Shown here piece by piece: positions 1-5,898 of a DNA stretch of 8,569 nucleotides (the first letter of the stretch is position 1; the number at the start of each line of letters is the position of its first letter). This stretch comes from Caldifarciminota bacterium (lineage in GTDB: Bacteria > Hydrothermota > Hydrothermia > B15-G9 > WFZT01). The stretch covers positions 1-8,569 of the forward strand of contig JALXCE010000040.1 of NCBI GenBank assembly GCA_026991055.1, in the 5' to 3' direction. The notes beneath the pieces were generated by a model. It saw only the letters and a list, made by a program, of their open reading frames with translations, was not told where the DNA came from and ran no database searches. The position numbers and the translations under genes were made by a program.

Positions 1-216
1 TCAACAATAAAGGAAATGCCCTTCGAATTTTAGGTGAAATATACATGAGGAAGGGGGATATTGATAATGCAATTTCTAATCTTGAAAATGCTATTCAAAG
101 CTATGATAAGGCTATTCAATTAAATCCCAATTATGCTAATGCTTTCAACAATAAAGGAGCTGCCCTTTGGAATTTAGGTAAATTATACATGAGGAAGGGG
201 GATATTGATAAGGCAA
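1..216 (+). repeat. 144-bp tandem repeat encoding 48-residue TPR units
   Basis: Bases 1-71 and 145-215 match at 63 of 71 positions, a period of exactly 144 bp. A run of 26 bases (42-67 and 186-211) is identical. The second unit diverges after about base 216. Near-identity at DNA level, not just protein level, suggests recent unit duplication or gene conversion. More units may lie upstream of the window. Confidence 0.9.
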
Positions 217-602
217 AAGAAACCTTTAGTTTGGCTTATGAAAATGAACTGATGCTCATTGGGATTTATCAATCCAACAAACAATACAATGAATTACCGA
301 GTAGATATATTATTCTCCTCTATTATCTTAAAAAATCCGGTCAGTTTGAGAAAGGTAGGTTTGTAAAACATGCAGGAGAGTTCCTTGATTCCTTCGCTGT
401 TTTTGAAACTTTATCTGATGAGCTCAAAGACCAGATATACTCTAAAATTGCTTCACTACTTGCATCTGAGAATATCTTTGATGAGCTTACCACTAAATGG
501 GTCATGGAAGCGGTAAAAGACCATCCGGTATTGAAAAATAGATTCAGCAAGTTGATTGAGAAAATCAAGGCTTTAGGAGATGAGTCAAAAAAGGATGTCT
601 GA
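3..602 (+). CDS. TPR-repeat protein, 5' end outside the window
   Basis: The reading frame is open from base 3 with no start codon needed, so this is the C-terminal 199 residues of a longer protein. The Met at base 45 lies inside a repeat (ALRILGEIYMRKGDID) and has no ribosome binding site, so it is not the start. The visible part begins with tetratricopeptide-type helices: ALxxLGxxYMRKGDID, then SYDKAIQLNPNYANAFNNKG, then a second copy. TPR units are protein-binding scaffolds. The unit here is 48 residues rather than 34, with about 14 extra residues after ALRILG. From about base 240 the protein is non-repeat, probably helical, with no membrane segment, and ends in a charged tail. The gene stops 3 nt before the KAP NTPase gene, so the two are almost certainly co-expressed. 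What lies upstream (more repeats or an effector domain) cannot be seen. Base composition is clearly AT-richer than in murJ or dnaN. Confidence 0.88.
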   Translation, partial: NNKGNALRILGEIYMRKGDIDNAISNLENAIQSYDKAIQLNPNYANAFNNKGAALWNLGKLYMRKGDIDKAKETFSLAYENELMLIGIYQSNKQYNELPSRYIILLYYLKKSGQFEKGRFVKHAGEFLDSFAVFETLSDELKDQIYSKIASLLASENIFDELTTKWVMEAVKDHPVLKNRFSKLIEKIKALGDESKKDV

Positions 603-605
603 GCC

Positions 606-1907
606 ATGATACCCGATAAGCCTCTGAGCATAAAAGATTTCAATGAGCATTCATCTGAGCTCGGACGTATATTTTATATCCTCGATAACATTAATTCCCT
701 GTTGAAAAACTCAAAGGAAGGAAGTCTTACCATTTCCGTATCAGGTGACTGGGGAAGTGGTAAAACCACTATTCTAAATCTTATTTCAAGTTACTACCGA
801 GATTATTGCGGTTTTCCAGTTGTATTTTTTGAGGCATGGAAACACCAGAACGATGAAAACATTTTCGCTTCTATGCTCCTTGAAATTGCCGAACAGTGCG
901 GCCTTAATGCAAAGGATAAGAAAGCACTAAGACATGTGGCAAACGCACTTAAGGCAACAGCAGTTCTCACATCAGAAATCTTCCTTAAGCAACTTGTTAA
1001 TATCGGCATTAGTGATATTTCAAGAGCGTTTTCCATTGTAGAAAAAGACCAGGAAAAGCTCCTGAGCGGATATAAAAGGAGAATCAGCGAACTCGGTAAA
1101 TACATTTCAAGAATTAGAGATTCATGGAATCCAAACAAAAAGGCTCAATGTGCCTCGAAAAACGATGAAAAAGCTATCTGGCACGAATTGAGTAACGAAG
1201 ATGCATTCCCCGAAGCTCCAGATGATAAGTTTTTCGTCCTTGTAATAGATGACCTCGACAGGCTGATTCCTGAGAAGGCGTTCGAGATGATTGAGCAGCT
1301 CAGGTTTTATTTTGATATTGATAAGACCCTGATTATTATGGGTATAAACGACATCGTCATAAACCGTCATGTGCTGGATAAATATTTCCACCATGTCTAT
1401 GACCCTGGAAGCACGGAGAAAAATTTTCGATTTAAAAACGGAGAGAAATTTCTGGATAAAATTTTTGAGTGGACTTACGAGGTCCCCTTCTCTGACCTTA
1501 ATGAGATTCATCTAAGGGGCATAAATAACGAATCTCCACAGCACAAAGACATTATCAAATCATTTTTATCATCCCTTCCAGAGCCATTGCCACATAGAAA
1601 GTGGATAAAGATTTTAAACAGAATTGAAGCGGGACTGAGGACAGAAGGGGATGTTAGAACAGTAATAGCAACATCTGTGCTGCTTGAACTCTTTCCAGAA
1701 TTTGAGCTCAATAATAGAAGACACCCCAACGTGCTCCCGGAGATTCTAAAGATGAAGATAGAAGATATCCATAAGATACTTGACTCAGAAGATAGAGATA
1801 ACTTAAACTGGATTATGATAAAAACCCTACAAAGCGACACAACTTACAATGAATTTCCACTGAGTGTGCTTGAAAAGGTCCTGAAACTTTTGAAAGAGGA
1901 AGTTTGA
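606..1907 (+). CDS. KAP-family P-loop NTPase
   Basis: A 433-residue protein with the marks of the KAP NTPases (Kidins220/ARMS and PifA family, STAND-related ATPases). The Walker A motif GDWGSGKT is at residues 47-54. A following strand and FFEAW motif (74-78) is typical of the family. Walker B is VLVIDDLDR (211-219), and FLDKIFEWTYEVP (282-294) matches the usual KAP 'L-K-I-hydrophobic-P' segment. Many KAP proteins carry membrane helices between Walker A and Walker B; here residues about 100-205 are polar and charged, so the protein looks cytoplasmic. The start ATG follows an AAGGA at 591-595 with 10 nt spacing, 3 nt after the TPR gene stop, which implies translational coupling. PifA of plasmid F excludes phage T7, so defence is a fair hypothesis, but KAP proteins are diverse and no effector domain is visible here. 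The family call is firm; the function is open. Confidence 0.9.
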   Translation: MIPDKPLSIKDFNEHSSELGRIFYILDNINSLLKNSKEGSLTISVSGDWGSGKTTILNLISSYYRDYCGFPVVFFEAWKHQNDENIFASMLLEIAEQCGLNAKDKKALRHVANALKATAVLTSEIFLKQLVNIGISDISRAFSIVEKDQEKLLSGYKRRISELGKYISRIRDSWNPNKKAQCASKNDEKAIWHELSNEDAFPEAPDDKFFVLVIDDLDRLIPEKAFEMIEQLRFYFDIDKTLIIMGINDIVINRHVLDKYFHHVYDPGSTEKNFRFKNGEKFLDKIFEWTYEVPFSDLNEIHLRGINNESPQHKDIIKSFLSSLPEPLPHRKWIKILNRIEAGLRTEGDVRTVIATSVLLELFPEFELNNRRHPNVLPEILKMKIEDIHKILDSEDRDNLNWIMIKTLQSDTTYNEFPLSVLEKVLKLLKEEV

Positions 1908-1911
1908 TGAT

Positions 1912-2931
1912 ATGAAAAGGTTGACTTACAACGAATACCTCAAATCCGGACACAAGCTGCTTCTAAACGAGGAGGGCCAGAGATCAGTTTTCGAATTTCT
2001 CAAAGAAAATCTAAAAAGGGACGACGATAAATCCATCTGGGCCTTGAAAACTTTTGTATCTTTTATCGAAGGTAAATACGCACTTATAAACATCCCTGAC
2101 TTTCCCGATTTCTTTGAACTAAAAGAGAAATGGGGAGAGATAAAGAAAGAGGCAGAGAACTGCCTCAGGAATAATTTTAACCAGGTTAAAAACCTCTCTG
2201 TCAGAGTAAATGACCCTGCGGACCTCGAAGATGTGCTCTATGCGCTTATCAAATACACTGCAAAATTGAAGCCAGACACTGAATCATTCACAGACATTTA
2301 TATCCTCCTTGCCTACAACCTTGTAAGAAACGAGGAGTTAGGAAGTGAGGATGTAGAAACACTGATAATCAAAGGTTTTTTCCGATACAATGCAGCAAAT
2401 TTCGTGGAATACATAAGGGGGGGTTTAAACGAAAAAATAGAAGAGCTTGAGCCCAGATTTCCTTTTTATAGTTCCCTAAAAGAGATATATTTCGAGATGA
2501 TAGAGGAGGGCATCTCTATCTTTAGAACGAGGACGTTACTTGTGAAGTTTTTCCTGCCATTACTTTTTACCGATGACCTCATATATGCCGTTTTATCCCA
2601 TAAGCAGGCACATCGAGTGGATGAATTATTGGAGAAGAAGACTGCGGGTTTCGATGTCCTCAAGCAGGTTTACACTAAAAATAATCTCTCAAAATTCACA
2701 AAATTTATTGAAGAAAGGATAGCAAAATTTGGCATTCCTGAGAAAGAGCTTCTAACAAGAATTGAATATTATCTGAGCAAAAAGCTCGAGACTATCGAGA
2801 AATTTATGGGAGATGACCCATCAAAGGCCCGGGAAAATATATCTCAGACGGGCACATTGAAAAACTTAAGCACTCTTGAAGACAAAAATTTAAAAAATCT
2901 ACGCTCACCCAAACTTTACAACAGCCAGTAA
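1912..2931 (+). CDS. Unrecognised 339-residue protein, third gene of the KAP block
   Basis: I do not recognise a family. The protein is rich in Glu, Lys, Leu and Phe and looks all-helical, with no signal peptide and no convincing membrane helix; the most hydrophobic stretch, LLVKFFLPLLF near residues 208-218, is too short. No Cys/His metal site or nuclease signature is apparent. The last 35 or so residues are polar and Asn/Lys-rich, probably flexible. A GAGGA at 1896-1900 lies 11 nt before the ATG, inside the end of the KAP gene, and only 4 nt separate the two genes, so this is the third cistron of the same unit. Its constant partner role, if any, would most simply be as an adaptor or regulator of the KAP NTPase, but that is inference from position alone. 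The reading frame is intact and has an ordinary start and stop. Confidence 0.85.
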   Translation: MKRLTYNEYLKSGHKLLLNEEGQRSVFEFLKENLKRDDDKSIWALKTFVSFIEGKYALINIPDFPDFFELKEKWGEIKKEAENCLRNNFNQVKNLSVRVNDPADLEDVLYALIKYTAKLKPDTESFTDIYILLAYNLVRNEELGSEDVETLIIKGFFRYNAANFVEYIRGGLNEKIEELEPRFPFYSSLKEIYFEMIEEGISIFRTRTLLVKFFLPLLFTDDLIYAVLSHKQAHRVDELLEKKTAGFDVLKQVYTKNNLSKFTKFIEERIAKFGIPEKELLTRIEYYLSKKLETIEKFMGDDPSKARENISQTGTLKNLSTLEDKNLKNLRSPKLYNSQ

Positions 2932-2957
2932 GATTTCCTTTCCCCTGTAAAATTTGG
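2909..2957. repeat. 12-bp imperfect inverted repeat at the cassette boundary
   Basis: CCAAACTTTACA at 2909-2920 and TGTAAAATTTGG at 2946-2957 are reverse complements at 11 of 12 positions, separated by 25 bases. The left arm lies in the last codons of the unrecognised gene and the right arm just before the promoter-like TATAAT at 2969. There is no U-tract after it on either strand, so it does not look like an intrinsic terminator. An operator, or the end of a once-mobile block, is possible. Confidence 0.6.
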
Positions 2958-2968
2958 ATGTGGGATAT

Positions 2969-2974
2969 TATAAT
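2969..2974 (+). promoter_or_regulatory. Candidate -10 box (TATAAT) for the lipoprotein-murJ operon
   Basis: A perfect TATAAT sits where a new transcription unit would be expected, after the KAP block. The hexamer 17 bp upstream (TGTAAA, 2946-2951) matches TTGACA at only 3 of 6 positions, so the -35 is poor. Transcription would begin near 2981-2982, right at the GTG chosen as the lipoprotein start. Confidence 0.35.
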
Positions 2975-2981
2975 TTCCAAC

Positions 2982-3548
2982 GTGACGAAAAATTTACTAA
3001 TTTGGTCAGGAATTATTCTCACTATGGCTGCATGTGATATGTTTAAGCTCAGAACAAGGGAAAACCCTGCAAACTCACCGGGCTGGACACTGCCAGACTC
3101 TGCACAGGTGGTGATAAGCAACCTGAGAAACTCCTTTCAGGACCTCAATATCGTCAACTACTCTAATAACTTTGACGACCAGTTAACATTTATCCCTGAC
3201 TCTGTAACCTACAGCAGGAATCCAGACCTATTTAATAACTGGGATAAGGATGTGGAAGTGCAAACAGCCACCCTGATGTTTTCTCAGATCAGATCAAATC
3301 CGGAGGTGGATATCACCATTACAAATGCTGACACATCAGGAGATACTGTAAATCTATTCTGCAACTATTACATCAGTTTAAATCTTCAGAACGGTGAGGC
3401 CCTTCAGGTTGCTGGAAAATCCCTTTTTGAAACAATCTTAAGAGACGATGGACTTTACTATCTTTTAAAATGGACCGACTTTTTACCAGATACGGTTGTC
3501 CCAGGAAGCATAACCTGGAGTGAACTCAAAGGAAGATTCAAACAATAG
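2982..3548 (+). CDS. Small putative lipoprotein
   Basis: A 188-residue secreted protein. With the GTG start at 2982 the N-terminus is MTKNLLIWSGIILTMAAC: a short basic n-region, a hydrophobic core and a lipobox ending in Cys18 (TMAAC; Met at -3 is less usual than Leu). An in-frame ATG at 2958 would add MWDIIISN, putting an Asp in the n-region, and has no ribosome binding site; I prefer 2982, though 2958 is possible. Neither start has a clear Shine-Dalgarno. The mature part has NLRNSFQDLNIVNY followed by a 'F-D-D-x-L-T-F-I-P-D' stretch, then a Trp-Asp pair and beta-rich sequence. This resembles small NTF2/SnoaL-like domains found in lipoproteins of uncultured bacteria, but that fold is inference. 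It is the first gene of a likely operon; its stop overlaps the ribosome binding site of the MIP18-family gene. Confidence 0.78.
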   Translation: MTKNLLIWSGIILTMAACDMFKLRTRENPANSPGWTLPDSAQVVISNLRNSFQDLNIVNYSNNFDDQLTFIPDSVTYSRNPDLFNNWDKDVEVQTATLMFSQIRSNPEVDITITNADTSGDTVNLFCNYYISLNLQNGEALQVAGKSLFETILRDDGLYYLLKWTDFLPDTVVPGSITWSELKGRFKQ

Positions 3549-3561
3549 GAGGTAGAAAACT

Positions 3562-3873
3562 ATGCCAACAAGAGAGGAAGTAATTAATGTTCTAAAAGAA
3601 ATTTATGACCCGGAAATACCGGTTAATATCTGGGACCTTGGGCTCATCTATGGAATTGAAATAGATGATGGGAAGATCAACATCAGGATGACGCTCACTG
3701 CTCCCGGATGCCCGCTTGCCAACGTTCTCGCATACAACGTGGAGGAAAAGCTCAAGGAGCTGCCGGGTGTGGAGGAAGTGAATGTCAAACTCGTCTGGGA
3801 CCCCCCGTGGTCAGTTGACAGAATCACCGAAGAGGGCAAGAAGATTCTAAGGTCTTACGGCTATCAGATTTAA
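3562..3873 (+). CDS. MIP18-family (DUF59) protein, Fe-S cluster assembly-like
   Basis: A 103-residue single-domain protein, the usual size of stand-alone bacterial MIP18/DUF59 proteins. Family marks are YDPEIPVNIWDLGLIYG (residues 15-31), MTLTAPGCPLA (43-53) with the conserved Cys50, and the C-terminal VWDPPWSVDRIT (78-89). Related proteins (SufT, PaaD, eukaryotic MIP18/CIA2) help mature iron-sulfur proteins, so a cytoplasmic Fe-S assembly role is likely by family, though no partner protein is shown here. Translation starts at ATG with a strong AGGAGGT at 3547-3553 and 8 nt spacing. The stop TAA shares its last A with the murJ ATG. No suf genes are adjacent, so the usual genomic context is absent. 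Confidence 0.93.
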   Translation: MPTREEVINVLKEIYDPEIPVNIWDLGLIYGIEIDDGKINIRMTLTAPGCPLANVLAYNVEEKLKELPGVEEVNVKLVWDPPWSVDRITEEGKKILRSYGYQI

Positions 3874-5378
3874 TGAGATACCGTGGTGTTGGTAGCTTCG
3901 CATCTGCTACTCTTGTCTCCCGAATCCTGGGCCTGATACGGGAGAGCACCATTGCCTACATTTTAGGGGCAAGCAATCTATCCGATGCCTTTTATGTGGC
4001 GTTTAGAATTCCAAACCTGCTCAGGGATATATTTGCAGAAAATGCCGTTCAATCAGCTCTGATTCCCACTTATTTCAAGGCAAAGGAAAACGGGAGGGGG
4101 GAAGAGTTTTTGGGGGCAACTCTTCTCTTTACCCTCGGCTCAACCTTACTCTTCACCATTCTTGGAATTATCTTTGCCAATCTCATAGTGACTCTATTTG
4201 CCTACGGATTCCGCTCAGACCCTTTTAAATTTCAGCTCACGGTAAAACTTACAAAAATTACCTTTCCCTACCTCTGGTTAATATCGTTTGCAGCTTTTCT
4301 TGGGGGTGTCCTCAATATTTATCGTAAATTTTTCGTCCCGGCCCTCGCACCTTCCATGTTTAATTTAGGTGTCATTGTGACGGCAATTGTGGGATACAAA
4401 ATAACCGGAAGTCCCCTCAGGGCCCTATTTTTCGTTGGTGCCGGTGTGCTTGTAGGTGGTGGGTTGCATGCGCTATTCGAGGTCCCTTTTGTCTTGAGGG
4501 AACGGGTTAAAATCAGATTTCGTGGCTTCAAAATCCCCGAGTTTAATTCATTCCTTAAGCTGCTCACACCGGTGTTTTTGAATACAGGATTTACCCGGCT
4601 CACTCTTTTTGTGAATACTTTTATAGCCTCTTTTTTGCGCGGGGGTTCTATATCTTATCTGAACTTTGCCTTCAGGATAATGCAGTTGCCCATCGGGCTC
4701 TTTGGGGTGGGGGTTTCAACCGTTGTTAATCCAGATCTCTCTGAGAAGATTGCAAAAAATGAGGACCCGTCGAGGGAGATAATGGAAGGGGTGAGGCTTT
4801 CCCTGCTCCTGACGCTCCCATTTCTTGCGATCTTTATTGCAGATGCGAAAGGGATTATCAGCATCATTTATCAAAGGGGGCATTTCGGGACTATGGCACT
4901 TGAAAATACATCGCTTGCCCTGATTTTTTACTCCTTTGCCATCGTTCCAAACTCCATATCAAAGATTTTTCTCTCTTTTTTCTTTGCAAGAAACAACGCA
5001 TCCATACCCAATCGTGTATTTGCCATAGGGACTGCTGTTAACATTATCTTTTCCGTGATTTTAGCGTTATTAATTGGCTTTTCCGGCCTTGCTCTTGCAA
5101 CTTCCATTGGCTCTCTCACCCAGCTTGGATTGCTCTTTATGTATGCAAATCCCATGATAAGCAAAGAGCGTGAGGATTATCTGGTGATGGCCAAAATTTT
5201 CGTGGTAAATCTTGCGCTTTTCTTCCTCTTTCTTCCCGTAATAAAAGGACTTAGATGGGATGTGATAATAGATTCTGCTGTCTTTTCTGTGGTCTATATA
5301 CCGATTTTAATGGCCCTTAGGGTGCCAGAGGCCAGGAAGATTTTGCACATCATCTCTACACTAAAATCCACATCCTGA
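3873..5378 (+). CDS. murJ: Lipid II flippase MurJ (MviN family)
   Basis: A 501-residue polytopic membrane protein of the MOP superfamily that moves lipid II across the inner membrane for peptidoglycan synthesis. The N-terminus is diagnostic: SATLVSRILGLIRES (residues 11-25), NLSDAFYVAFRIPNLLR (35-51) and IFAENAVQSALIPTYF (53-68; FAEGA in many homologues). Arg17, Arg23, Asp38 and Arg51 line up with residues known to be needed in E. coli MurJ (R18, R24, D39, R52). Hydrophobic helices continue to the end, consistent with 12 to 14 membrane spans, and the length fits the family. The start ATG overlaps the stop of the MIP18 gene by one base (TAATG); no good Shine-Dalgarno lies close by, so translation probably depends on coupling. 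No intrinsic terminator follows it closely. Confidence 0.97.
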   Translation: MRYRGVGSFASATLVSRILGLIRESTIAYILGASNLSDAFYVAFRIPNLLRDIFAENAVQSALIPTYFKAKENGRGEEFLGATLLFTLGSTLLFTILGIIFANLIVTLFAYGFRSDPFKFQLTVKLTKITFPYLWLISFAAFLGGVLNIYRKFFVPALAPSMFNLGVIVTAIVGYKITGSPLRALFFVGAGVLVGGGLHALFEVPFVLRERVKIRFRGFKIPEFNSFLKLLTPVFLNTGFTRLTLFVNTFIASFLRGGSISYLNFAFRIMQLPIGLFGVGVSTVVNPDLSEKIAKNEDPSREIMEGVRLSLLLTLPFLAIFIADAKGIISIIYQRGHFGTMALENTSLALIFYSFAIVPNSISKIFLSFFFARNNASIPNRVFAIGTAVNIIFSVILALLIGFSGLALATSIGSLTQLGLLFMYANPMISKEREDYLVMAKIFVVNLALFFLFLPVIKGLRWDVIIDSAVFSVVYIPILMALRVPEARKILHIISTLKSTS

Positions 5379-5824
5379 GCTGTGGAATGGAAGTCAACTC
5401 ACCTCCTTGATTTCAAAATGAGTTTCAGGTGGTAACTGAACATAGATTGTTGTGGAATCTTTACCGAAGGTCGAGAGTGTATTTTCAGGCAGTCAAAGTG
5501 CTGATATTGTCTTTAGATCAGTGATGTGGTGCCTTTCAGGGGTGAGGCATGTAAAATTTCAAGATGGGGATTTGTTTAAAAATGTGACGCATCTCGCAAA
5601 AAGATAGGAACAGGAATAAGGCTTTCTGCTGTTTTGAGAATTTATTCTCTACCACAATCTTCTTGTGAAAGATTGAGGAATCTAATTTTTTAGCGAAAGG
5701 TTTGGAGATGTAGCTCCACCTCTCCGTTCTCCACAAAAATTTACGCAGGTGAAGATGATTTGGATAGGTGTGGATTCAGTCTCCTATGGAGGTATCGGAT
5801 GTGCCTTGTTTTGTGATTTAAAAA
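5379..5824. other. About 450-bp gene-free region between convergent murJ and dnaN
   Basis: No convincing gene. The longest frame (minus strand, 5536-5736, TTG start) has no ribosome binding site and no recognisable motif. At the murJ-proximal end a minus-strand frame (5394-5492) reads like the tail of a protein (LPENTLSTFGKDST, then YVQLPPETHFEIKEVS) and contains AAGGAGGTGA at its end; the same frame is stopped upstream at 5493-5495, 5559-5561 and 5649-5651, so at best it is a decayed gene. A weak 7-bp hairpin lies at 5655-5675. DnaA-box-like words are scattered through it: TGTGGAATC at 5451, TGTGAAAGA at 5664, TTCTCCACA at 5727 and TGTGGATTC at 5769. None of these matches is exact. Confidence 0.5.
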
Positions 5825-5880
5825 CCTAAAAAAGATGAAGAGGTGCGGGGGCCCCGAAGGGGCCCCCGCACCTCTTCATC
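5825..5880 (-). terminator. Rho-independent terminator of dnaA-dnaN
   Basis: A perfect 22-bp inverted repeat (arms 5834-5855 and 5859-5880, 3-base loop 5856-5858) with a very G+C-rich upper stem. Read on the minus strand it begins 18 nt after the dnaN stop and is followed directly by TTTTTT (5833-5828), then AGG and more T. On the plus strand the stem is followed by AAAACCACTT, so it does not serve murJ by the usual mechanism. Stem perfection and length are above what most terminators show. Confidence 0.93.
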
Positions 5881-5898
5881 AAAACCACTTAAATTTCC

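Noticed and set aside
45..47. ATG at 45 as the true start of the TPR gene
   Set aside because: The frame is open to the window edge, the preceding residues match the TPR repeat, and no ribosome binding site precedes this ATG.
803..1840. Three long minus-strand frames opposite the KAP NTPase gene (803-1138, 1122-1511, 1508-1840)
   Set aside because: They lie wholly antisense to a well supported gene with Walker motifs, and their translations show no domain features; they are shadows.
5655..5691. 7-bp hairpin (5655-5661 with 5669-5675) followed by T-run as a murJ terminator
   Set aside because: The T-run starts about 10 bases after the stem, the stem is short and AT-rich, and it lies nearly 280 bp after the murJ stop.
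5536..5736. 66-codon minus-strand frame in the gene-free region
   Set aside because: It needs a TTG start, has no ribosome binding site and no recognisable motif, and the composition looks like random AT-rich translation.
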